Source: Dehalococcoidia bacterium
GTDB taxonomy: Bacteria > Chloroflexota > Dehalococcoidia > Dehalococcoidales > UBA2162
Direction: 5' to 3'
Length of the DNA: 64,000 nt
Assembly: GCA_011191975.1 (NCBI GenBank)
Contig: DUFA01000117.1
Coordinates: 1-64,000, forward strand
The position numbers and the translations under genes were made by a program. Shown here in pieces: positions 25,001 to 33,416 of the stretch (position 1 is the first letter of the stretch; each line of letters starts with the position of its first letter). The notes under the pieces were generated by a model that made no database searches, was not told where the DNA came from, and was given only the letters and a program-made list of their open reading frames with translations.

Positions 25001-26077
25001 CTAACGCTTGATGACGTGTATCGCAGTGGCTTTGAAGCTGGCAAAGACTTCTTTATCTTTCACCAGGTTGAGTTCGCTGGCAGACCTGGTGGTCACAAGA
25101 ACAACCAGAGTAAATCCGCAATCTATAGTTACACGGGTGAGAGCGCCAAAGGAAACTGTATTTTTTATTTTACCAGCAAACGAGTTCCTGGCGCTAGTTG
25201 ACGTCCTCGTTGTGGAAACGGTAATGTCTTCAGGTCTTATACAGACACTGATTTTATCACCTACAGGATAGTTAGTAACTGCCTCGATCACGCTGCCGTC
25301 TACCTTTATCGTCACCAGTTCATCCTGGGCAGAAACGATTTCTCCATCTATGATATTCTCGACTCCGACGAAATAAGCAATGTCTTTGCTACCAGGCGTA
25401 TTAAAAACCTGGTGCCAATCTCCTGTTTGCAGGATTTCGCCATTCAGCATTACGGCTACTCTATCCGCCATTCTCTGCCCCTGGGACATATCGTGAGTGG
25501 CCATGACAGTCGTTGTCTTATACCGGTTTATGATATCCAGTAATAATTCTTCTGTTCTTGCTGATGACACCGGGTCAAGGTTGGCACCCGGTTCATCCAG
25601 TAGTAAGATTTCCGGCTCGCTGATAACAGCCCTGGCTATTGCCACCCTCTGCGTTTCACCACCCGATAATGTTCTGGCGTTCCGGTTTCCGTAGTCAGCC
25701 AGGCCGATCAGCTCAAGTATATTCGATGTTTTTTCTGTAATTTCAGTTTTGTTGTTTCCTCGCCATTTCAAACCGATAGCAATGTTGTCAAAAACACTCA
25801 TATTGAAGACGACCGGTTTTTGAAGTACGAACGCCATTTTACGGCGGAGTTCCAATCGGACAATTGGTGACTCTGCGGTGTCTTTGCCATCAATGATTAC
25901 TCTACCTGACGAGGGGAGCTCAAGGGTATTCAGCAGGCGAAGAAGTGTAGTCTTACCGGCTCCTGTAGGACCGATAATTGCCAGGACTTCTCCTTTATCA
26001 ATACGAAGGTTGATATTTTTCAGGATATCCTGTTCGTTGAGTGTGTGAAATAGGTCGATTGTTTCCAGTAAGGGCAT
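25001..26077 (-). CDS. tupC: Tungstate ABC transporter ATP-binding protein TupC
   Basis: A 358-aa ABC ATPase: Walker A GPTGAGKTT near residues 36-44, signature LSGGETQRV near 139-147, Walker B LLLDEPGANLDP near 159-170, H-loop MATHD. A C-terminal TOBE-type domain contains CIRPEDITVS and AGKIKNTVSFGALTRV, usual in Mod/Tup ATPases. It starts 3 bp after tupB ends, so it is the cognate ATPase of TupB. It energises tungstate (or molybdate) import. The downstream second ATPase is about 30 bp away. Confidence 0.88.
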   Translation of the reverse strand: MPLLETIDLFHTLNEQDILKNINLRIDKGEVLAIIGPTGAGKTTLLRLLNTLELPSSGRVIIDGKDTAESPIVRLELRRKMAFVLQKPVVFNMSVFDNIAIGLKWRGNNKTEITEKTSNILELIGLADYGNRNARTLSGGETQRVAIARAVISEPEILLLDEPGANLDPVSSARTEELLLDIINRYKTTTVMATHDMSQGQRMADRVAVMLNGEILQTGDWHQVFNTPGSKDIAYFVGVENIIDGEIVSAQDELVTIKVDGSVIEAVTNYPVGDKISVCIRPEDITVSTTRTSTSARNSFAGKIKNTVSFGALTRVTIDCGFTLVVLVTTRSASELNLVKDKEVFASFKATAIHVIKR

Positions 26078-26079
26078 AT

Positions 26080-26766
26080 TTACCTCTGCTGTACCCGGTT
26101 CATGATGATATTAACGACCAGGGCAATAAAAATAAGGATTATTCCCAGAGCTAAAGCCAGTTCAAGGTCTCCTTTTGAGGATTCAAGAGAGATAGCGGTG
26201 GTAATGACGCGGGTGAAACCTCGTATGTTCCCACCAACCATCAGAGATATACCTACCTCAGAGATCGCCCGACCAAAACCCATTATTACCGCTGCCATGA
26301 CAGCGAATCTGGCTTCACGGATAACAAGAAGCGTAATTTGAATATTACTGGCCCCAAGTGACCGTGCAGTATCAATGAGGGTCCTGTCTACTCCACTGAG
26401 TGCCGATATGGTAAGTCCGAGTAATATTGGAGCGATCAGTACCACCTGCCCGATAATAATGCCAGTTGGAGTGAACATCAACTCCAATTCACCCAGGGGG
26501 CCTTTTCGGGATATGAAAACGAACACAAACAGACCGATGACGACAGTGGGCATACTATAGAAGGTCTGGATCAGATTAATTAACGTTCTTTTACCTGGAA
26601 ACTGCTTGAAAGCAATAATACTTGCGATAGGGACAAAAATGATGGAACCAATAATCGCTGAAGTAATGGCAATCCTGAGAGATCTCCCAGCGATTTCCAT
26701 TACTTCGGGATCAAGGTTAATTATCAGTTCGACGGCTTTGACCAGGCCCTGCCAGAGTTCAGTCAA
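26080..26766 (-). CDS. tupB: Tungstate ABC transporter permease TupB
   Basis: A 228-aa permease with about five to six helices and the conserved EAA loop near residues 140-160 (DTARSLGASNIQITLLVIREAR, seen as SLGASNIQ). It opens with LWQGLVKAVELI, common to TupB. Partner of TupA, 139 bp upstream, and of the ATPase 3 bp downstream. The tupA-tupB gap contains a very long inverted repeat (26843-26889) that could set a higher level of the binding protein than of the permease. Confidence 0.9.
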   Translation of the reverse strand: MTELWQGLVKAVELIINLDPEVMEIAGRSLRIAITSAIIGSIIFVPIASIIAFKQFPGKRTLINLIQTFYSMPTVVIGLFVFVFISRKGPLGELELMFTPTGIIIGQVVLIAPILLGLTISALSGVDRTLIDTARSLGASNIQITLLVIREARFAVMAAVIMGFGRAISEVGISLMVGGNIRGFTRVITTAISLESSKGDLELALALGIILIFIALVVNIIMNRVQQR

Positions 26767-26842
26767 TTTTGCTTTCCTCTAGTGAGTGTAAGTGTAATAA
26801 ACCAAATTCCTGTGGTAAATAAGGTTTTATATTATATCTTAA

Positions 26843-26889
26843 CATTGAAAGGACAGTAGCCAGATATCTGGCTACTGTTCCTTTCAATG
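26843..26889 (-). repeat. Long near-perfect inverted repeat between tupA and tupB
   Basis: The arms run from CATTGAAAGG to CCTTTCAATG around an ATAT centre, about 23 bp each with a single-base bulge and essentially no loop. No T-run follows on the minus strand. Likely an RNA stabiliser or processing hairpin giving differential expression inside the operon. Confidence 0.75.
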
Positions 26890-26905
26890 AATCAGACTTT
26901 TTAAA

Positions 26906-27892
26906 CTATTTCACGTAATCTGGAACAGGAGTCGTCCAGTCCGTGGAGGGAGGACAACCTGGTATATCACAGCCGGCGATAGGATAGAAGAGTGACCTAC
27001 CGTATTCGGCTTCTCCGTAGGTTCCGATTATCTCTTGAACCTCATCTGATATCAGCCAGTTGATGAATTTATTGGCTATATCTATTTTGGCCGCGGAGTG
27101 TGTTTCAGGATTGATTGCTATGGCGGCATACACATTGATGAATATGGAGTCTTTCTCAACCAGTGACTTTATACCCAAGTCAGATTTAAGACTGTATGCC
27201 AGGAAGGTCGAGATATCAGCCATGGTGTAGGCTGACATCTCATTGGCCATCAGGAGAGTCGGCCCCATACCTTTACCGGCTTCCACGTACCATTCACCAG
27301 AATTACGTACTTCTTCGTAATCAAAGCCGGCTTCTTTCCAGATCAATTTCTCCTTGGCGTGAGTTCCGGAATCATCACCTCTGGAGACGAATTTGATGTT
27401 ACCTTTCATACCTTCATCGTATATTTTCTGATAGGCTTCTGCTGCAGACAGACCGACTATTCCAGCCGGGTCATCTTCAGGACCGGCAATTAAAAAGAAG
27501 TTATAGCCGAAGTTCCTGCGGTTTATGCCGTAACCATCAGCTATAAACTGGTCTTCCCTTGCCCTGTCATGGACGATTATGGCATCTACATCACCTCTTT
27601 TACCCCATTCCAGGGCAATCCCGGTTCCGGCGTATACGATGTCCATTTCAACATTAGCCAACTCTTCGAATATTGGCTCCAAGTGATACCAGAGACCCGT
27701 GTCGTAAAGGCTGGTGGTAGTGGCGATCTTGAACCTGACCATCGGGTCATGAAGTTCATAGGTCTTTTCAGCAGTTACTTCTTCCTTAACACCAGTTTCC
27801 CCTTTGGCATCCTCTGAGGAGCATCCCACGATCGCAAATAGCAAACTCGAAATGATTATCAGGCTTGATATAATGTATAATATTTTTTTCAA
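26906..27892 (-). CDS. tupA: Tungstate-binding lipoprotein TupA
   Basis: A 328-aa substrate-binding protein. It has a lipoprotein signal peptide with lipobox LFAIVGC (Cys ~24). The family motif TTTSLYDTGL near residues 58-67 and SRGDDSGTH near 165-173 line the tungstate pocket of TupA/WtpA-like proteins. It would sit outside the membrane and deliver WO4 (or MoO4) to TupB. First gene of the operon, behind a riboswitch-like leader and terminator. Choice of tungstate over molybdate rests on the Tup-type motifs; affinity is not visible. Confidence 0.92.
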   Translation of the reverse strand: MKKILYIISSLIIISSLLFAIVGCSSEDAKGETGVKEEVTAEKTYELHDPMVRFKIATTTSLYDTGLWYHLEPIFEELANVEMDIVYAGTGIALEWGKRGDVDAIIVHDRAREDQFIADGYGINRRNFGYNFFLIAGPEDDPAGIVGLSAAEAYQKIYDEGMKGNIKFVSRGDDSGTHAKEKLIWKEAGFDYEEVRNSGEWYVEAGKGMGPTLLMANEMSAYTMADISTFLAYSLKSDLGIKSLVEKDSIFINVYAAIAINPETHSAAKIDIANKFINWLISDEVQEIIGTYGEAEYGRSLFYPIAGCDIPGCPPSTDWTTPVPDYVK

Positions 27893-27931
27893 AATATACC
27901 TCTTAGTTTATATTCTTATTTACAATCCAAT

Positions 27932-27955
27932 AAAAAAGCACCTCAAGGAGGTGCT
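27932..27955 (-). terminator. Intrinsic terminator in the tupA leader (riboswitch expression platform)
   Basis: On the minus strand AGCACCTC, loop, GAGGTGCT followed by TTTTTTA. A perfect 8-bp stem directly downstream of the riboswitch-like leader and ~40 bp before the tupA start codon, so it can switch operon transcription off. Confidence 0.85.
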
Positions 27956-27963
27956 CTGCTCGA

Positions 27964-28088
27964 CAAAAGCCAAGTCATTGGGCTGTCTCCTTTCCTGAAC
28001 GGGAGGCGCAGGCGTTTCCACCTGTACCCTATCGGTTGCTTCCCATAAGCCTAATGCTCTTAGGAGCGGCAACTCGGAAACTCCGTTT
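27964..28088 (-). promoter_or_regulatory. Probable molybdenum/tungsten cofactor (Moco) riboswitch
   Basis: The minus-strand leader of tupA contains an ordered set of structured pieces: GGAGTTTCCGAGTTGCC, a CCTAA/TTAGG hairpin, AAGCAACC (able to pair with GTTGC), GGTACAGGTGGAAACGCCTG (a CAGGTG/CGCCTG hairpin), then GCGCCTCCCGTTC with a later GGAGAC. The paired CAGGTG hairpin followed by CCTCCCGTT is what I recall of the Moco RNA motif. Its position in front of a tungstate transporter and moaA-moaC operon, with a terminator after it, fits. Covariance-model confirmation was not possible. Confidence 0.72.
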
Positions 28089-28127
28089 ATTTAATTGTCC
28101 ACGTGCTATGAAAAATCAAACATTACG

Positions 28128-28157
28128 AGTATATATGATTGTCTCGATGAGTGTCAA
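28128..28157 (-). promoter_or_regulatory. Promoter of the tup-moa operon
   Basis: Minus strand TTGACA (28157-28152), 18-nt spacer, TATACT (28133-28128). Placed about 40 nt before the riboswitch-like element. Confidence 0.65.
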
Positions 28158-28172
28158 ATCAGACGTTCGGAT

Positions 28173-30980
28173 TTATTTATCTGCTGTCAGTTCCGCCAGT
28201 TTTTCCAGGACTTCCTGAAGGGCATCCCACTCTTTTCCGAAACCTGCCCAGTCTCCGTCCTGGACGTATTCCTGCGCTTTTTCGTAATGTGCCTGAGCCT
28301 GTTCGATCAGTTCGGCAATATCGTTGGTTACAGGTGTTTCAGGTTTAACCTCGACCGGGGGTGTTATATCAGGTTCTTCGACTACCGGAGTTTCTTGACC
28401 GAATATTGCTGCCAGACTTTCTCTTAGGCTGGGTGTCATGGCTATCTTTTCGCCGGCAGCGACAATGACCCGTTTCAGTTCAGGCAGACCGCCGCCTTCG
28501 GCTTGCAGGAATACCGGTTCAACATACAATATAGATTCTCCGAGAGGTATCAACAACAGGTTTCCCCGTAAGACGGTGGATCCTCCACGACCCCAAAGAG
28601 CAAGCTGTTCGGTTATGACAGTATCCTGACCGATGCGATTTTCTATTTGACTCGGACCGTCTACCCATTCTTCCTTGGGAAAGCTGTAAGCCAGTAGTTT
28701 TCCATAGTTTTCTCCGTCACAGCGTGCTGCCAGCCAGCCGATCGTGTTTTTCTTGTTCGCCGGAGTAAACGGAAGCATGAGCAGGAATTCTTCCATATCT
28801 TCTTCAGGAAGACGCATGATGATGTAGTACGGATCCATCGATTGCTCGGGGCCGAAATAGACTTCTCTGGGAACTTCCCACAGGTCTTCCTTGTTATAGA
28901 ACACCCTGGCGTCTTTCATATGATAGGTGAGATATGTTTGGACCTGAACATTGAACATGTCTTCGGGATACCGCAGGTGTGATTTCAGTTCATCTGGCAT
29001 CTGCTCCATGGGAATAAACAGGTCGGGAAATATTGCCTGGTAGGTGCGGATAAGCGCGTCCTCAGGATCGGCGATATAGAAAGAAACATCGCCATTATAA
29101 GCGTCGATAACCACTTTAACACTGTTGCGTATATAATTCAGACCGTTCGGGAGAGGTGTTGAGTATGGATACCGGTCACTGACGGTATAAGCATCCTGTA
29201 TCCAGTACAGATTATCGTCCATCACGGTTATATATGGATCTCTGTCGAGCATAAGGAAAGGTGCCAGATGGTTCACTCTCTGCTGTATATTACGGTGGTA
29301 GAGTAATTTACTCTCGGAAGTTAATTCACCGCTTATCAGTATATTGAAATCTCCCATTTCCCATGCGTACATAAGTCTTCGGAAAAATCCGTTAAGGCTG
29401 ATACCTCCGGTGCCTTCATAACTGCCGTAGACGTTTTCATCACCGGCAGGATAATCGAATTCCTGTGTTTCGGTGTTTACGATTACATAGTTATTTGTCT
29501 TTTCACCGTAGTAGATACCCGGCTGCGCGATTTTTATTTTTCCAACAGGGGGTATATCCTTTACCATGAGAACAGGCAGACCCTGTGTGGCGACTTCATT
29601 AACGGGACTGAGCGTGATACCGTACCCGTGAGTATAGAGAAGTCGACGGTTTACCCACGTCTGGGCTTCTTCCGGTAACTTTTCGGCTGAGAGTTCCCGA
29701 ACCGACAGCATTACCTGCCGATAATTCCCGTCGATGGTGTAACGGTCGATATCAACATCATTGAAGTCATAATAGGGGCGTAATGACTGGATATGGTTGA
29801 AGGTGTCTTTCAAAGGGCGATGGTCCCACAGCCTGACATTACTAATCGTCACTTCATTTGCTGCGATGTCCTGAGGGCTGGGTGTATCATTCGCCGGATA
29901 GGGTTGCTCCACGATATCGTTCAGTCCGAAAGCTTCCCTGGTAAAGTCGATATTATATTTAATATATGGCGTCTCCTTCGCCAGTTCACTCGGCTGGACC
30001 TGGAAACGCTGGATGATAGCGGGATATACGGTGCCTACAAGAACAGCGGCCACTATCCAGGCGCCGATGCCGTATAATATCAGACGGTAATTTCGCCTGA
30101 CTATTGAAAAAATTACAAGTATGATGAAGAGAATAACCACTGCCAGCAGGATCCACTGGGCCGGTAGCTTGGAGTGCATATCCGCATAGCTGGCGCCGAA
30201 AACGACGCCACGACTTGAATACACCAGGTCCCAGATGCCAAGCCAGTAAGCCCAGGCGAAAAATCCCAGGATGATGATAAAGAGTCCGCCGAGATGTATC
30301 ATAACCGGCCGGGCGTAGTTGAATTTCAATCTCTGAATTCCATAACTGACCGCGTATACACCGGCGCTGCCGATCAGGCAGACAATGAATGCACCTGTCA
30401 ACCAGCCCCGCAGAAGGCTCAGAAAGGGTAGTGAGAACACATAGAAACCGACTTCTTTTTGAAATACGGGGTCTACAATTCCAAAAGGCTGCCAGTTAAG
30501 GGCAAGAAGAATAACCTCCCAGTTACTCTGGGCGACAAGACCGAATATCAGGCTGAGGAATAAAGTAACGATGATGACACCTGTCCTGATTGCGGGTTGC
30601 AGTCGTTTAACCAGAGCCCATGGCCATAGACTGTTGTCAGTCTTGGGGACAAGACGGGTTGCCAGAAACAGATTTCCAGCGAATAGAATCGTAAAAATGA
30701 TGGTAGCGATAAAGAAGATAAGAATCCGCGACCATAATATGGTAGTGAAAACTGAACCGTATCCAATACTGCTGAACCAGAGCCAGTCCGTGTAGAATCC
30801 TTTAGAAACACTGATTATTATGAACACTACTATCAGAATACCGAGTGTCCATAATATCCTGGAGGTTCTGCTGGCAGCGGAACCTCCCTTTTTTTTATCC
30901 TGATCTTCAGGAAACCATTTTTGCCATTGTTTCTCGAAAGAGCCCAATCCGGAGTCTCCTTTAGTCTTTGAGAATATCAT
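28173..30980 (-). CDS. UPF0182 family large membrane protein
   Basis: A 935-aa protein of UPF0182, found in Actinobacteria, Cyanobacteria and some Chloroflexota. About seven transmembrane helices in the first ~330 residues (for example around 45-65, 85-110, 125-150, 185-210) precede a ~550-residue extracytoplasmic domain with conserved segments such as WDHRPLKDTFNHIQSLRPYY (seen as WDHRPLKDTFNHIQ), YTHGYGITLSPVN, and VDAYNGDVSFYI. The C-terminal ~90 residues contain a proline/glutamate linker and a helical AHYEKAQEYVQDGDWAGFG segment like those that end many members. Biological function unknown. The ORF ends about 20 bp from the tup promoter on the same strand. Confidence 0.92.
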   Translation of the reverse strand: MIFSKTKGDSGLGSFEKQWQKWFPEDQDKKKGGSAASRTSRILWTLGILIVVFIIISVSKGFYTDWLWFSSIGYGSVFTTILWSRILIFFIATIIFTILFAGNLFLATRLVPKTDNSLWPWALVKRLQPAIRTGVIIVTLFLSLIFGLVAQSNWEVILLALNWQPFGIVDPVFQKEVGFYVFSLPFLSLLRGWLTGAFIVCLIGSAGVYAVSYGIQRLKFNYARPVMIHLGGLFIIILGFFAWAYWLGIWDLVYSSRGVVFGASYADMHSKLPAQWILLAVVILFIILVIFSIVRRNYRLILYGIGAWIVAAVLVGTVYPAIIQRFQVQPSELAKETPYIKYNIDFTREAFGLNDIVEQPYPANDTPSPQDIAANEVTISNVRLWDHRPLKDTFNHIQSLRPYYDFNDVDIDRYTIDGNYRQVMLSVRELSAEKLPEEAQTWVNRRLLYTHGYGITLSPVNEVATQGLPVLMVKDIPPVGKIKIAQPGIYYGEKTNNYVIVNTETQEFDYPAGDENVYGSYEGTGGISLNGFFRRLMYAWEMGDFNILISGELTSESKLLYHRNIQQRVNHLAPFLMLDRDPYITVMDDNLYWIQDAYTVSDRYPYSTPLPNGLNYIRNSVKVVIDAYNGDVSFYIADPEDALIRTYQAIFPDLFIPMEQMPDELKSHLRYPEDMFNVQVQTYLTYHMKDARVFYNKEDLWEVPREVYFGPEQSMDPYYIIMRLPEEDMEEFLLMLPFTPANKKNTIGWLAARCDGENYGKLLAYSFPKEEWVDGPSQIENRIGQDTVITEQLALWGRGGSTVLRGNLLLIPLGESILYVEPVFLQAEGGGLPELKRVIVAAGEKIAMTPSLRESLAAIFGQETPVVEEPDITPPVEVKPETPVTNDIAELIEQAQAHYEKAQEYVQDGDWAGFGKEWDALQEVLEKLAELTADK

Positions 30981-31134
30981 AGCCTATGTGTGAAGGTCAA
31001 TGATACATGGTTAAACCAAAACTCAACCACAGGTTGAATTTGAGCTTGATACGACTTGTAAAATCATGTATGGTAATACAATTCCGAAAAGCGGCGTGTA
31101 ATACCGGCAGACTACGGACCGGAGGGAGAATTGG

Positions 31135-31608
31135 ATGAGTAACAGTGATATTTCCAGTGTAATGCATGACCAGTGTCGGCGTCCCCTGAAGATGTTCAGG
31201 GATGCCGTCATAGCATTTCCTGCGGACGAATGGAAGAAAGGCGAGATCGACTATCTACGCCCCGCCGGGGTAGCATATCACGTCGTTGAAACACTCGATT
31301 TCTATTTAAGTGACCAGCCGCCGGATAAGTTCGGCTGGGGAGGCCGGTTTGGGGTAGACTGGGAAGATAAAGATTCTGAACGCCTGCCAGGTCAGGGAGA
31401 AATTATCGGCTACCTGGATGAAATGGAAGACAAGTTCCAGCAGTGGTTGAAAAAAGCAGACTTAATGGCAGCAGAGGCAATGTATCCTTGGACAGGATCA
31501 CTGGTGCTGGGCAGAGTGGTATACGTAGCAAGACATCTCCAGCATCATGTATCCGAGATGTCCCTGGAACTGACCAGGCGGGGTCTCCAGAGTCCGGAAT
31601 GGTTGTAA
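31135..31608 (+). CDS. DinB-like four-helix-bundle protein
   Basis: A 157-aa DinB/DfsB-like protein. Probable metal-binding histidines: HVVETLDFY near residues 46-54, and ARHLQHHVSEM near 132-142, as in DinB family proteins where three histidines bind a divalent metal. The family includes bacillithiol/mycothiol-dependent transferases and many of unknown role. ATG 31135 follows GGAGGGAG. It is divergent from UPF0182. Function not assigned. Confidence 0.78.
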   Translation: MSNSDISSVMHDQCRRPLKMFRDAVIAFPADEWKKGEIDYLRPAGVAYHVVETLDFYLSDQPPDKFGWGGRFGVDWEDKDSERLPGQGEIIGYLDEMEDKFQQWLKKADLMAAEAMYPWTGSLVLGRVVYVARHLQHHVSEMSLELTRRGLQSPEWL

Positions 31609-31745
31609 AACAAGATCGTTTTCCTTGACTCGTAGTACTACCTTTACTAAAACTGAATACCTTCTGTTGTTCTTCCTGGCATCATCCGAATAGCTTGCCC
31701 CTGTTTACCGGGCTGGACTATAATCGAAACAGGGAGATTTACGGA

Positions 31746-32900
31746 ATGGCGAATATTCCCGGGACAGGGAATGACATAGATTTCTCAAAACTGAAGTCAT
31801 ACTCGTATGAAATTGGTCCTATCCGTCCGCCCAGCGAAGGCGGCAGTTTTTCACTGTTGCTGCGTGTTACCGGTAACTGTCCCTGGAGTAGATGCACCTT
31901 CTGCTACGGCAGGTTCTATAACCGCGAGAAATTCAGGCTGAGACCGGTCGAGGAAGTCAAGGCTGATATCGACGCCGTGAAGGGAATTGCCGATGAACTT
32001 GCGGCTATTTCACGAAAACTGGGATACGCGGGAAGCCTCCAGCCGATCGGGGCAATTATTCAGAGCAGCCTGATCGAAGGCAGGGATCGATATGCCCTGA
32101 CGGAACACGATTACTATAACATTCAGAGTGTAGTAAATACCTACAACTGGCTTGTTGCCGGCGGCAGGACCGTATTCCTCCAGGATGCAGACACTATTAT
32201 CATCAAGGCTTCACAGCTTGTTGAGATTCTGAGATACTTGAAAGAGCTGTTTCCGAGTATTACCCGGATTACCACCTATGCCCGGTCGAAATCTATCTCT
32301 CACAAGACGCTGGAGGAGCTGAAGGCATTGAAAGAAGCCGGGCTGACCAGGCTGCATGTCGGACTTGAGACAGGAGATGACGAACTGCTGGAACTGATCG
32401 ACAAAGGCGTGACCGCGGAAGAACATATTTCTGCCGGAAAGAAAGCACTTGCCGCCGGATTTGAGTTGTCCGAGTACGTGATGCCGGGACTTGGCGGTAA
32501 GAAATTATGGAGACAGCACGCTGAAAACACGGCGCGGGTACTGAATGAGATAAATCCGAATTTTATCAGGTTAAGACCATTCGTTCCCAGTGCGGATACA
32601 CCGTTACTTGAATCGTATCGGAATGGCGAATTCGAGATGCTTTCGCCCCATGAGATACTGCGAGAAGTAAAATTGATGATAGAAAACCTGGAGGTTGATT
32701 CCGGGGTATGCTTCGATCATAATCTCAATACTTCATACCAATCCGGGAATGTTGTGGTACCCTTGATGAAACAGGACTATAACGGCTATAAGTTTCCTGA
32801 GGAGAAGAAAACAATCCTTGAGTTGATAGATAAAGCGCTTGGTCTCGATGAGAAGTTGTTCGTCGACCTGCGAAACAGCGTCGGCGCGACAAGCATGTAA
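31746..32900 (+). CDS. Radical SAM protein (Elp3/MiaB-like fold)
   Basis: A 384-aa radical SAM enzyme. The cluster motif CPWSRCTFC (CxxxxCxxC) occupies residues ~46-54; this four-residue first gap is unusual, the norm being CxxxCxxC. TTYARSKSI, RLHVGLETGDDELL and GFELSEYVMPGLGGKKLW are the standard barrel strands of this class. No B12-binding or TRAM domain is seen. I prefer ATG 31746 (AGGGAG about nine bases upstream) to the frame opening at 31695. It is 12 bp ahead of the NuoE-like gene, so possibly one operon. Substrate unknown. Confidence 0.83.
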   Translation: MANIPGTGNDIDFSKLKSYSYEIGPIRPPSEGGSFSLLLRVTGNCPWSRCTFCYGRFYNREKFRLRPVEEVKADIDAVKGIADELAAISRKLGYAGSLQPIGAIIQSSLIEGRDRYALTEHDYYNIQSVVNTYNWLVAGGRTVFLQDADTIIIKASQLVEILRYLKELFPSITRITTYARSKSISHKTLEELKALKEAGLTRLHVGLETGDDELLELIDKGVTAEEHISAGKKALAAGFELSEYVMPGLGGKKLWRQHAENTARVLNEINPNFIRLRPFVPSADTPLLESYRNGEFEMLSPHEILREVKLMIENLEVDSGVCFDHNLNTSYQSGNVVVPLMKQDYNGYKFPEEKKTILELIDKALGLDEKLFVDLRNSVGATSM

Positions 32901-32912
32901 TGAGGTTGCAGA

Positions 32913-33416
32913 TTGACCACTGAAGAAGTTGAAAACAGGCAGGAAACGAAAAAGGTGCTCAAAAGATTCGGAAAAAAAAGGGGGAACCTTATCCCGATTC
33001 TTCAAAAAGTCCAGAGCAGACTCGGTTATCTTCCTGTTGAAGCGATGGAGGAGGTCGCCGGTTTCCTTGGTATTTCAGAAGTTGATGTGTATGAAGTGGT
33101 TACTTTTTATAACCAGTTTCGCCTGAATCCCCCGGGAAAACACTCGATAAGGGTATGTCTCGGGACTGCTTGTCATATGAAAGGCGGCTATATCACGATG
33201 GATGCCTGGAAAAGACGACTTGGTATCGATGTACGGCAGACTACGCCTGACAGGGAATTCGACCTGGATAGTGTCGCCTGTGTTGGCTGCTGCGTTATGG
33301 CTCCGGTTACGGTTGTCGATGATAAACCAGAGGGTAACGTGGAACCAACCAAGGTTGACGGTATACTCCTCTCCTTCGAATTGGAAAGGGAAAAAGAGGC
33401 TAAAAAGAACAGATGA
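32913..33416 (+). CDS. NuoE/HndA-like [2Fe-2S] thioredoxin-fold subunit
   Basis: A 167-aa NuoE-like protein: helical N-domain (GNLIPILQKVQSRLGYLP, EAMEEVAGFLGISEVDVYEVVTFY) then a thioredoxin-like [2Fe-2S] domain with CLGTACHMKGG (Cys near 91 and 96) and CVGCCVMAP (Cys near 133, 136/137). It partners the NuoF-like flavoprotein encoded next with a 4-bp overlap. Start TTG 32913. Such subunits feed electrons between NAD(P)H/FMN and ferredoxin or hydrogenase in bifurcating complexes. No hydrogenase gene adjoins. Confidence 0.9.
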   Translation: MTTEEVENRQETKKVLKRFGKKRGNLIPILQKVQSRLGYLPVEAMEEVAGFLGISEVDVYEVVTFYNQFRLNPPGKHSIRVCLGTACHMKGGYITMDAWKRRLGIDVRQTTPDREFDLDSVACVGCCVMAPVTVVDDKPEGNVEPTKVDGILLSFELEREKEAKKNR

